Assembly: GCA_009699825.1 (NCBI GenBank)
Contig: WLNM01000020.1
Location: forward strand, 1-13,064
Direction of reading: 5' to 3'
Length of the DNA stretch: 13,064 nt
Source: Actinomycetota bacterium
Lineage (GTDB): Bacteria; Actinomycetota; Actinomycetes; Nanopelagicales; Nanopelagicaceae
Shown here: in pieces, positions 1 to 7,859 of the stretch
Numbering within the stretch: position 1 is the stretch's first letter
Layout of the letters: each line of letters starts with the position of its first letter
Program-made: the position numbers and the translations under genes
Notes under the pieces: generated by a model
Told to the model about the DNA's origin: nothing
Databases searched by the model: none
Seen by the model: the letters and a program-made list of their open reading frames with translations, nothing else

Positions 1-1228
1 AGGCAAATTATTAGAGGCCCAAAGATTACGAATGAGAACAACATTTGATTTGGAGATGATGGAGCAATTGGGTTTTTGTTCTGGAATTGAAAACTACTCA
101 CGTCATCTAGATGGACGCGAACAAGGCTCCGCCCCTAATTGTTTGCTGGATTACTTCCCAGAAGATTTTCTCGTTGTGATTGATGAAAGTCACGTGACAG
201 TTCCGCAAATTGGAGCCATGTTTGAAGGTGATGCTTCACGTAAACGCACACTTGTAGAACATGGATTTCGTCTACCTAGTGCCTTAGATAACCGTCCCTT
301 GAAGTGGCCAGAATTTCTAGAACGTGTTGGGCAAAAAGTTTATTTGTCTGCAACGCCTGGTCCATACGAATTAGGCAAAGTTGAAAATGATGTTGTCGAG
401 CAAGTTATTCGCCCAACAGGCCTAGTTGATCCACAAATCATCGTAAAACCAATTAAAGGCCAGATTGATGATTTATTGGGTGAAATCAAGATCCGCACAG
501 AAAGAAATGAACGTGTACTTGTAACAACATTGACTAAGAAGATGTCTGAAGATTTAACAGAATACTTACAGGAAAAAGGAATTAGAGTTGAGTATCTGCA
601 CTCTGAAGTAGACACATTGCGACGTGTTGAATTATTAAGAGAATTGCGGATGGGTCACTTCGATGTATTAGTTGGTATTAACTTGCTACGTGAAGGATTG
701 GATTTACCAGAAGTTTCACTGGTTGCGATATTGGATGCAGATAAAGAAGGTTTCTTGCGATCAGCAACATCGTTGATTCAAACTATTGGTCGTGCTGCAC
801 GAAATGTTTCAGGTGAAGTGCATATGTACGCAGATAACATGACCAAATCCATGGTTAAGGCAATAGATGAAACTAATCGTCGCAGAGCAAAACAAGTTGC
901 CTATAACGAAGAACGCGGAGTCGACCCTCAACCATTACGAAAGAAAATTGCCGATATCACTGATCTCATTAATCGGGAGAGCGAAGATACAGATGAGTTA
1001 CTTGCCTCAGGTCGTAAAGGCAAAGGTGCGGGTGCACCACCAATTGGTTTGCGCAACAAGAACATCGGCTCTTTACCGCGCCAAGAATTAGTCGCCTTGA
1101 TAGAGTCGCTCACTGATCAGATGAGAAGTGCGGCTTCTGAATTATCCTTCGAGCTCGCTGCTCGATTGCGTGATGAAATTCGCGATCTCAAAAAGGAATT
1201 ACGAGCAATGCAAGAAGCGGGGCACTAG
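1..1228 (+). CDS. uvrB: UvrABC system protein B (excision repair helicase-like subunit), 5' end missing
   Basis: UvrB receives damaged DNA from UvrA, verifies the lesion using ATP, and recruits UvrC. The reading frame is open from base 2, so the gene starts upstream of the window; the ATG at 32 is internal (the visible protein begins GKLLEAQRLRMRTTFD, a conserved UvrB stretch). About 408 residues are seen, roughly the last 60% of a family of about 670. Counting from the first visible codon: the Walker B/DESH motif at 61-64, the SAT motif at 116-118, motif V (VGINLLREGLDLP) from 224, the arginine-finger motif QTIGRAARN at 260-268, and the C-terminal UVR domain at about 363-404, which binds the matching domain in UvrC. 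The P-loop and the damage-probing beta-hairpin lie outside the window. The TAG stop shares one base with the uvrA GTG start (TAGTG), so coupled translation is likely. Identity is certain. Confidence 0.98.
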   Translation, partial: GKLLEAQRLRMRTTFDLEMMEQLGFCSGIENYSRHLDGREQGSAPNCLLDYFPEDFLVVIDESHVTVPQIGAMFEGDASRKRTLVEHGFRLPSALDNRPLKWPEFLERVGQKVYLSATPGPYELGKVENDVVEQVIRPTGLVDPQIIVKPIKGQIDDLLGEIKIRTERNERVLVTTLTKKMSEDLTEYLQEKGIRVEYLHSEVDTLRRVELLRELRMGHFDVLVGINLLREGLDLPEVSLVAILDADKEGFLRSATSLIQTIGRAARNVSGEVHMYADNMTKSMVKAIDETNRRRAKQVAYNEERGVDPQPLRKKIADITDLINRESEDTDELLASGRKGKGAGAPPIGLRNKNIGSLPRQELVALIESLTDQMRSAASELSFELAARLRDEIRDLKKELRAMQEAGH

Positions 1229-4092
1229 TGAGCATCGATAAGCTGATTGTCCGTGGTGCCCGCGAACACAATTTAAAAGATGTTTCAATTGAATTACCTC
1301 GTGAATCACTCATTGTTTTCACTGGATTATCTGGTTCTGGTAAATCAAGTTTGGCATTCGACACAATTTTCGCCGAAGGCCAACGCCGCTACGTTGAATC
1401 ACTCTCTGCCTATGCACGTCAATTCTTAGGACAGATGGATAAACCCGATGTGGATTTCATCGAAGGTTTATCACCGGCAGTATCAATTGATCAGAAATCT
1501 ACAAATAGAAATCCGCGTTCAACAGTTGGAACTATCACTGAAGTTTATGATTATTTACGTTTGCTATTTGCGCGCGCTGGTCGTCCTCACTGTCCCAATT
1601 GCGGTAAAGCAGTTTCTAGACAAACTCCACAGCAAATTGTTGATCAAATTCTTACAATGCCTCCAACTACAAAGTTCCAAATTTTGGCGCCGGTAGTTCG
1701 CGCTCGTAAAGGTGAATTCGTAGACCTATTTGCCGAACTTATTGCTTCCGGTTATGCACGCGCACGTATCGACGGGGAAATAGTTGCCTTAAGCGACGCA
1801 CCAAAGTTAAAGAAGCAAGAAAAGCACACTATTGAAGTAGTTGTTGATCGTCTCAGTGCTAAGCCAGAGTCCAAGTCACGCCTAACAGATTCCATTGAAA
1901 CGGCGCTCAGATTAGCTTCGGGAATAGTGTTGCTAGATTTTGTTGACGCAAAAGGCGCGGATAAAGAACGAACGTTCAGTGAGCATCTTGCATGCCACGA
2001 TTGCAATCTTTCATTTGAAGAATTAGAACCCCGTTCTTTTTCATTTAACTCACCTTTTGGTGCTTGTCCTGAGTGCACAGGAATTGGAACGAAACTCGAA
2101 GTTGATGAAGAGCTCATCATTCCCGATGACTCAATTTCAATTTATGAAGGCGCAATTGCTCCATGGGCGGGGGGACAGTCATCCGAATATTTTCTTCGTT
2201 TGCTAGAAGCTCTTTCTGAAGATGTTAAGTTTTCACTCAATACACCGTGGAAGCGTCTTCCTGAAAAAGCTCGTAGCGCAATCATTAACGGGTATGAATA
2301 CGAAATTCATGTCAAGTATAAGAATCGCTACGGACGCGTACGCAATCACACCAGCGGTTTTGAAGGCGTAGTTCCATTTATACACAGACGCCATGGCGAA
2401 ACAGATAGTGATTACAGTCGTGAAAAATATGAAGCGTATATGCGACAAATTCCTTGTTCAGTTTGCAAAGGTGCTCGATTAAAGCCAGAAGTTTTGGCTG
2501 TAACGGTCGGTGATTTATCGATTGCACAGATATGCGAACTTTCAATTGCAGATTGTGCCGAATTCCTGAAAAAGATCTCCCTGAATGCTCGTGAAGCACA
2601 GATAGCCGAAAGAGTTATGAAGGAAGTAAATGCTCGATTGGGATTTTTATTAGATGTCGGTTTGGACTATCTATCTTTAGCGCGTCCAGCAGCCACGCTC
2701 TCTGGCGGTGAAGCACAACGAATTAGATTGGCGACACAAATTGGTTCCGGACTAGTTGGAGTTCTCTACGTATTGGATGAACCAAGTATTGGATTGCACC
2801 AACGCGATAATCGCAGACTTATTGACACCCTCACACGTTTACGTGACCTGGGAAACACGCTTATTGTTGTTGAACATGATGAAGAAACCATTCGCACAGC
2901 CGATTGGATTGTTGACATTGGTCCAGGAGCGGGCGAACATGGAGGAAAAGTAGTTGTATCTGGGGATTACCAATCTCTAATCGATTCAAAAGAATCAATT
3001 ACTGGAGCATATTTAAGTGGTCGCAAATCAATAGCAATTCCAAGCAAGCGACGTCCGTTAGATCCAAAGCGCAAATTAGTTGTTAAAGGCGCTAAAGAAA
3101 ACAACCTCAAGGACATAGACGTAGAAATTCCACTAGGAGTATTGGTTTCAGTTACCGGTGTAAGTGGTTCTGGAAAATCCACACTAGTAAATGATATTTT
3201 GTATAGCGTTTTGGCAAATAAACTAAACGGAGCCCGAATAGTTCCCGGACGCCACCGAAGTGTTTCAGGCGTTGAATTGTTGGACAAAGTTGTACATGTT
3301 GATCAATCTCCGATTGGTCGAACACCCCGTTCTAATCCGGCCACTTACACGGGAGTTTTCGATAAGGTTCGCGCACTCTTTGCTGAAACAACTGAGGCGA
3401 AGGTCCGCGGATATCAACAAGGTCGCTTCTCTTTTAACGTTAAGGGCGGACGATGCGAGAATTGTTCTGGTGATGGAACCATCACGATTGAGATGAACTT
3501 CTTGCCCGATGTTTATGTTCCATGCGAAGTTTGCCACGGGGCTAGATATAACCGCGAAACTCTTGAAGTACATTACAAAGGTAAAACTATTGCAGATGTG
3601 CTTAATATGCCGATCGAGGAAGCGCACACGTTCTTCGAATCCGTTCCTACGATTGCTCGTTTCCTTAAAACTTTGTGCGATGTTGGTTTAGGTTATGTAC
3701 GACTCGGGCAATCAGCACCAACGCTTTCAGGTGGAGAGGCTCAACGCGTAAAGCTTGCAACTGAACTACAACGTAGATCTACGGGCCGAACCATTTATGT
3801 TCTAGATGAACCTACGACAGGGCTTCACTTCGAAGATGTAAATAAGCTTTTGGGTGTTTTAAATCGCTTAGTTGAATCCGGCAATACAGTTGTTGTTATT
3901 GAACACAATTTAGATGTAATCAAATCCTCCGATTGGGTCATAGATATGGGCCCAGAAGGTGGATTCCGCGGTGGAACAGTTGTTGCAGAAGGCACGCCTG
4001 AAGATATTTCAAAAGTAAGTGCGAGTTATACAGGACAATTCTTAGTTGATATTTTGAAAACAAATCGAAAAGCTCCAGCGAAGAAGAAGTAA
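1228..4092 (+). CDS. uvrA: UvrABC system protein A (damage-recognition ATPase)
   Basis: UvrA is the ABC-type ATPase dimer that scans DNA for bulky lesions and loads UvrB. The 954-residue length is normal (about 940-960). It carries two ABC modules. Module 1 has Walker A GLSGSGKSS at 33-41, the signature LSGGEAQR at 491-498 and Walker B VLYVLDEP at 512-519. Module 2 has Walker A GVSGSGKST at 644-652, the signature at 833-840 and YVLDEP at 857-862. Zinc-finger cysteines are C256/C259/C280/C283 in the first half and C743/C746/C766/C769 in the second, the latter being the DNA-binding finger. Two further CxxC pairs (C122/C125 and C410/C413) could make a third zinc site. The C-terminus is lysine-rich (APAKKK). 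The GTG start overlaps the uvrB stop by one base, and the uvrC ATG follows after 2 bp. Confidence 0.99.
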   Translation: MSIDKLIVRGAREHNLKDVSIELPRESLIVFTGLSGSGKSSLAFDTIFAEGQRRYVESLSAYARQFLGQMDKPDVDFIEGLSPAVSIDQKSTNRNPRSTVGTITEVYDYLRLLFARAGRPHCPNCGKAVSRQTPQQIVDQILTMPPTTKFQILAPVVRARKGEFVDLFAELIASGYARARIDGEIVALSDAPKLKKQEKHTIEVVVDRLSAKPESKSRLTDSIETALRLASGIVLLDFVDAKGADKERTFSEHLACHDCNLSFEELEPRSFSFNSPFGACPECTGIGTKLEVDEELIIPDDSISIYEGAIAPWAGGQSSEYFLRLLEALSEDVKFSLNTPWKRLPEKARSAIINGYEYEIHVKYKNRYGRVRNHTSGFEGVVPFIHRRHGETDSDYSREKYEAYMRQIPCSVCKGARLKPEVLAVTVGDLSIAQICELSIADCAEFLKKISLNAREAQIAERVMKEVNARLGFLLDVGLDYLSLARPAATLSGGEAQRIRLATQIGSGLVGVLYVLDEPSIGLHQRDNRRLIDTLTRLRDLGNTLIVVEHDEETIRTADWIVDIGPGAGEHGGKVVVSGDYQSLIDSKESITGAYLSGRKSIAIPSKRRPLDPKRKLVVKGAKENNLKDIDVEIPLGVLVSVTGVSGSGKSTLVNDILYSVLANKLNGARIVPGRHRSVSGVELLDKVVHVDQSPIGRTPRSNPATYTGVFDKVRALFAETTEAKVRGYQQGRFSFNVKGGRCENCSGDGTITIEMNFLPDVYVPCEVCHGARYNRETLEVHYKGKTIADVLNMPIEEAHTFFESVPTIARFLKTLCDVGLGYVRLGQSAPTLSGGEAQRVKLATELQRRSTGRTIYVLDEPTTGLHFEDVNKLLGVLNRLVESGNTVVVIEHNLDVIKSSDWVIDMGPEGGFRGGTVVAEGTPEDISKVSASYTGQFLVDILKTNRKAPAKKK

Positions 4093-4094
4093 TC

Positions 4095-6011
4095 ATGGCC
4101 GATCCAGCCAGTTATCGCCCAACTGATATTCCAGAAGAAGCAGGGGTTTATCGTTTCTATAACGACAGTGACAAAGTTATTTATGTAGGCAAAGCTAAGA
4201 ATTTAAAAAATCGATTGAGTTCATATTTTGGTTCCAATCTCGCCCACAAAACCAACCGAATGGTCCATGAAGCGGTTCGGGTTGATTGGACTGTTGTAAA
4301 TACTGAGCTAGAAGCATTGGCTTTGGAGTTTTCATGGATTAAGCAATATCACCCAACATATAACGTTCAATTTAAGGATGATAAGTCATATCCATATTTA
4401 GCCATCTCAATGCAGGATGAGTTTCCCCGAATATTTGTTACACGTAAAGAAAAACGCCCGGGTCTGAAGTATTTTGGTCCGTATACAAATGCGTGGGCTC
4501 TCAGAAACACCTTCGATTTATTGTTGAAAGTTTTTCCAGTCAGATCATGCAGTGCCGGGAACTTTGCCCGAGCACAAAAATCTAAACGCCAATGTTTACT
4601 AGGAGACATCGGCAAATGTGCGGCCCCATGTGTTGGTTGGGTAACCCCTGATGAGCATAAAGAGATTGTTTATAAACTAGATGCTTTCATGGAAGCAGGT
4701 ATGCAGGATCTATTGCCTGCTCTTCAATCCGAAATGGAATTAGCATCTTCGCGCGAGGAATTTGAAAGAGCAGCACGGATTAGGGACCAAATTGATTCAT
4801 TTGAAAAAGCGCAACGTTCTACGCAAGGAAATCTTTCAGATGAGTTAGATGGTGATTTCATAGCCATTCATGAAGAAGGTCTTCATGCTGCGGGTTCCAT
4901 CTTCATGTTGCGCCGTGGATCCATCAAAGGCTCTCGATCGTGGATCGTGAATCAAGAACTTGCGCTCGAAGGAGATGATCAATGGGCTTCATTGCTCTTT
5001 TCAATTTATGGCGGGCTGAGCACGGAAATTCCTTCCACGATCTATTTGAACTCAGAACCCTCTGATACCCAAGCACTTGAACAGTGGTTATCTTCTCTAT
5101 CTGGATCAAAAGTAACTTTGAAAGTTCCCCAGCGCGGTGACAAAGTGGAGCTCCTTGAGACCGTAAAACGAAATGCACATTACGCGTTAGTGCAATTCAT
5201 GAGTAAAAGAGCGAGCGATGCTGCCGTGTCGGGCAAGGCTCTACTGGAAATTGAAGAAGAACTTGGTTTGGCAAAGACACCGTTACGCATAGAATGTTTC
5301 GATATTTCAAATATTTCAGGAACTTCTGTTGTTGCTTCAATGGTTGTCTTTGAAGATGGCATCGCCAAGAAGAGTGAATATCGTCGCTTCATTATCGATA
5401 CCAAAGATGGTTTTGATGACACCCGCGCAATGCATCAAGTAATTACACGACGATTGAAAAGATTACTCAATGATCGCGTCGTAGACAGTGCCGAAATTAT
5501 CGAAGCTGGTGGCAAGCCAAGCAAATTTGCTTATCCGCCACAATTAATCGTTGTTGACGGTGGTGGGCCCCAAGTGAGTGCAGCACAGAGGGCAATGAAT
5601 GAGTTAGGTATTTCAGATATTGCCCTATGTGGATTGGCAAAGCGATTAGAAGAAGTATGGGTGCCAGAGCAATCAGATCCGATAATCCTGCCGCGCACTA
5701 GTGAGGGACTTTATCTTCTTCAAAGAATCCGCGATGAAGCACATCGATTCGCTATTTCTTTCCATCGTTCTCGACGTTCAAAAGTTATGCTTGAATCAAT
5801 TTTGGATGAAATTGAACAATTAGGACCAAGTCGTAGAAATTCGTTGTTAGAACGTTTCGGTTCGGTAGCGGCGTTAAAGAAAGCCAGTGTTGAAGATATT
5901 GCGATGACCCCCGGTATTGGCGAGAAAATTGCTGTGATTGTCTTTGATTTTCTTGCGCAGAGTTCCACCTCAAGAATTGATATGGCTACTGGCGTTATTG
6001 AAGATGCTTGA
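4095..6011 (+). CDS. uvrC: UvrABC system protein C (dual-incision nuclease)
   Basis: UvrC cuts the damaged strand on both sides of the lesion bound by UvrB. It has 638 residues, normal for actinobacterial UvrC. The N-terminal GIY-YIG nuclease, which makes the 3' cut, shows GVY at 17-19, YVG at 30-32, R40 and the metal-binding E78. A cysteine group C152/C167/C175/C179 follows, in the spacing described for an iron-sulfur cluster in E. coli UvrC. A UVR domain (about 215-250) binds UvrB. The RNase H-like nuclease, which makes the 5' cut, has FDIS with D403, VVDGG with D488, and H550 in the DEAHRF motif. Helix-hairpin-helix motifs (about 575-625, ending TPGIGEK) bind DNA. All catalytic residues are present. 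The ATG lies 2 bp after the uvrA stop with only a weak GAAGAAG ahead of it, which suggests translational coupling. Confidence 0.99.
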   Translation: MADPASYRPTDIPEEAGVYRFYNDSDKVIYVGKAKNLKNRLSSYFGSNLAHKTNRMVHEAVRVDWTVVNTELEALALEFSWIKQYHPTYNVQFKDDKSYPYLAISMQDEFPRIFVTRKEKRPGLKYFGPYTNAWALRNTFDLLLKVFPVRSCSAGNFARAQKSKRQCLLGDIGKCAAPCVGWVTPDEHKEIVYKLDAFMEAGMQDLLPALQSEMELASSREEFERAARIRDQIDSFEKAQRSTQGNLSDELDGDFIAIHEEGLHAAGSIFMLRRGSIKGSRSWIVNQELALEGDDQWASLLFSIYGGLSTEIPSTIYLNSEPSDTQALEQWLSSLSGSKVTLKVPQRGDKVELLETVKRNAHYALVQFMSKRASDAAVSGKALLEIEEELGLAKTPLRIECFDISNISGTSVVASMVVFEDGIAKKSEYRRFIIDTKDGFDDTRAMHQVITRRLKRLLNDRVVDSAEIIEAGGKPSKFAYPPQLIVVDGGGPQVSAAQRAMNELGISDIALCGLAKRLEEVWVPEQSDPIILPRTSEGLYLLQRIRDEAHRFAISFHRSRRSKVMLESILDEIEQLGPSRRNSLLERFGSVAALKKASVEDIAMTPGIGEKIAVIVFDFLAQSSTSRIDMATGVIEDA

Positions 6012-6032
6012 CAGGTAGGTCAAGATAGGGAC

Positions 6033-6899
6033 ATGAGCCATGAAGTATTAATTCTGACAGGGATGTCTGGTGCTGGCCGCTCAACTGTTGCGCACGCATT
6101 AGAAGATCTTGGTTGGTATGTTGTCGATAATCTCCCACCTTCTTTGCTTTCAGATCTGATTAAGCAAGGGGTTCAATCTGAAATCAAATCACTGGCTGTA
6201 GTAGTAGATGTACGCGGCGGAAAGTTTTTTGACGAACTATCTTCATCCCTTGCTGAGTTGAAAAAATCAGGAGCGAATTTTCGTGTTGCGTTTTTGGACG
6301 CATCCGATCAAGCCTTAGTACAACGATTTGAATCTACTCGCCGTCCACATCCTTTACAGGGCAAAGGTCGCATAGTCGATGGAATCGCTGCAGAACGAGA
6401 GAAACTTCAAGAACTCTTGTCCCAAGCCGATGTGGTTATCGATACTTCAAATTTGAATGTGCACCAATTAGAAAAGCGAACAACTGAAATTTTTGCTCAG
6501 GGATTAACTCAATCAGTCCGGGTGAACGTTCTGTCTTTCGGTTACAAATATGGAATTCCGGTCGATGCCGATTTGGTGCTCGATTGCCGATTCATACCCA
6601 ACCCACATTGGATTCCCGAATTACGCCCACTGACTGGTTTGGATGACAAGGTAAAAAGCAATGTGTTATCTAACGCAGGTGTTTCACAATTTGTTCAATC
6701 ATATGTGTCAGTTATCAACCAAATGCTGCCTGGTTATTTACGAGAAGGAAAGAAATATCTCACGGTTGCAATTGGATGCACTGGTGGAAGACATCGCAGT
6801 GTTTCCGTTGCACGTGAGATAGCCGCCCAGTTAGATGGCGAACGAGATGATTTTTCTGTGAGTGCGCACGCTTCTCACCGAGATGTTGGACGGGAATGA
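6033..6899 (+). CDS. rapZ: RapZ/YvcJ-family P-loop nucleotide-binding protein
   Basis: This is a RapZ (YvcJ) family protein of 288 residues, a typical length. In E. coli RapZ senses glucosamine 6-phosphate and targets the small RNA GlmZ for decay; in Firmicutes YvcJ hydrolyses nucleotides. The actinobacterial role is less clear, and no GlmZ partner is expected here. The N-terminal P-loop reads GMSGAGRST (10-18), with R16 in place of the usual lysine, followed by the family motif GWYVVDNLPPSLL. The C-terminal domain has the characteristic FGYKYGIP and DCRFIPNPHW stretches and the GCTGGRHRS loop (248-256), which binds the amino-sugar phosphate in E. coli RapZ. The start lies 21 bp after uvrC, with purine-rich AGGTAGG and ATAGGG ahead of it. 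The stop overlaps the next start as ATGA, so it is coupled to yvcK. Family assignment is secure; the exact role is inferred. Confidence 0.95.
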   Translation: MSHEVLILTGMSGAGRSTVAHALEDLGWYVVDNLPPSLLSDLIKQGVQSEIKSLAVVVDVRGGKFFDELSSSLAELKKSGANFRVAFLDASDQALVQRFESTRRPHPLQGKGRIVDGIAAEREKLQELLSQADVVIDTSNLNVHQLEKRTTEIFAQGLTQSVRVNVLSFGYKYGIPVDADLVLDCRFIPNPHWIPELRPLTGLDDKVKSNVLSNAGVSQFVQSYVSVINQMLPGYLREGKKYLTVAIGCTGGRHRSVSVAREIAAQLDGERDDFSVSAHASHRDVGRE

Positions 6900-7855
6900 G
6901 TTCTGAAAAAAACCCTCGCGTTATCTGTTTAGGTGGGGGACATGGTTTAGCTGCAACGTTAACTGCAGTCAGAAAAATTACTACCGAAATCACGGCAATA
7001 GTTACAGTTGCTGACAATGGTGGTTCAAGCGGACGTTTACGAGATGAATTTCCAATATTTCCTCCGGGGGATTTAAGAATGGCACTGGCAGCGCTATGTG
7101 CCGATGACCAGTGGGGAAGAAGTTGGGCTGAGATTTTGCAGTACAGGTTTACCAGCAATGGTCCACTCAATGGTCATGCTGTTGGAAATCTTTTATTGGC
7201 AGCGCTGTGGGATAGAGATATTGATCCCGTTCAAGGTTTAGATCGCGTTGCCGATTTACTAAAAGTTGTTGGCAGAGTCTTACCAATGGCTTCAGTGCCA
7301 TTAGATATAGAAGCAACCTTTGACGATGTCGGAAAGATTCATCATGTTCGTGGCCAAGTAGAAGTTGCGACGGCTAAAGGAAAATTGAAGTCTCTGCACT
7401 TAGTTCCTCCGAATCCAAAAGCTTTGCCGGATGCCTTGAAAGCGATAAGGGAAGCCCAATGGATAACTGTTGGTCCTGGCTCATGGTTTTCCAGTGTTCT
7501 GCCACACTTTTTAGTGCCTGAGCAATTACAAGCACTGACTAACACTGCAGCTAAAAAAATAGTAATTCTCAATCTTGATTCACATCCAGAAGCTCAAGCT
7601 GATGAATTTGCTGGGTATACAGCGGTTGAACATTTAGAGATGCTCCGTGAATATGCACCCACCATGAAAATCGATCATGTTGTAGTTGATCAGTATGAAT
7701 TGAGTGATAGCCAGAGGCTTCAACTTCTTGTTGAGAGTTTTGGAGGCACATTACACGTTGCAGATCTGCGTAAATCTCCCGGAAGTCTTCATCATGATGT
7801 TGAAAAATTATTTTCTGTTTTAAGCCACATCATGGGCCAATCTTTGGTTGGATAG
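6896..7855 (+). CDS. yvcK: YvcK/GlmR-family protein (CofD-like; gluconeogenesis/peptidoglycan precursor factor)
   Basis: This 319-residue protein belongs to the YvcK (GlmR, CuvA in mycobacteria) family, cytoplasmic proteins that bind UDP-sugars and adjust carbon flow into peptidoglycan precursors; they are needed on gluconeogenic carbon sources in B. subtilis. The Rossmann-type core is related to the 2-phospho-L-lactate transferase CofD. Visible motifs are the nucleotide loop LGGGHGLAATL (12-22), VTVADNGGSSGRLRDEF (36-52), PPGDLRMALAALC, NGHAVGNLLLAALW and GPGSWFSSVLPHFLVP. The motif usually written ADDGGSSG in Gram-positive members reads ADNGGSSG here (N41). The ATG sits inside the rapZ stop (ATGA) behind a GGACGGGA stretch that can act as a ribosome binding site, and whiA follows after 4 bp. 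The rapZ-yvcK-whiA trio is conserved across Gram-positive bacteria. Some databases name it mgfK or ybhK-like; the family call is firm. Confidence 0.95.
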   Translation: MSSEKNPRVICLGGGHGLAATLTAVRKITTEITAIVTVADNGGSSGRLRDEFPIFPPGDLRMALAALCADDQWGRSWAEILQYRFTSNGPLNGHAVGNLLLAALWDRDIDPVQGLDRVADLLKVVGRVLPMASVPLDIEATFDDVGKIHHVRGQVEVATAKGKLKSLHLVPPNPKALPDALKAIREAQWITVGPGSWFSSVLPHFLVPEQLQALTNTAAKKIVILNLDSHPEAQADEFAGYTAVEHLEMLREYAPTMKIDHVVVDQYELSDSQRLQLLVESFGGTLHVADLRKSPGSLHHDVEKLFSVLSHIMGQSLVG

Positions 7856-7859
7856 GCAC

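Noticed and set aside
32..34. ATG as a possible start of uvrB.
   Set aside because: The frame is open upstream to base 2 and encodes conserved UvrB residues (LEAQRLR), so this is an internal methionine of a gene cut by the window edge.
6008..6013. Perfect TTGACA (-35 consensus) overlapping the uvrC stop, ahead of rapZ.
   Set aside because: No acceptable -10 box lies 16-18 bp downstream; that position falls on the rapZ start codon. Treated as coincidence.
6760..7170. Minus-strand open frame of 136 codons across the rapZ/yvcK junction.
   Set aside because: Lies wholly over two conserved coding regions, has no family motif and no convincing start site.
7848..7850. TTG start for whiA, four codons upstream of the chosen ATG.
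   Set aside because: It overlaps the end of yvcK, has no better ribosome binding site, and adds residues absent from known WhiA proteins.
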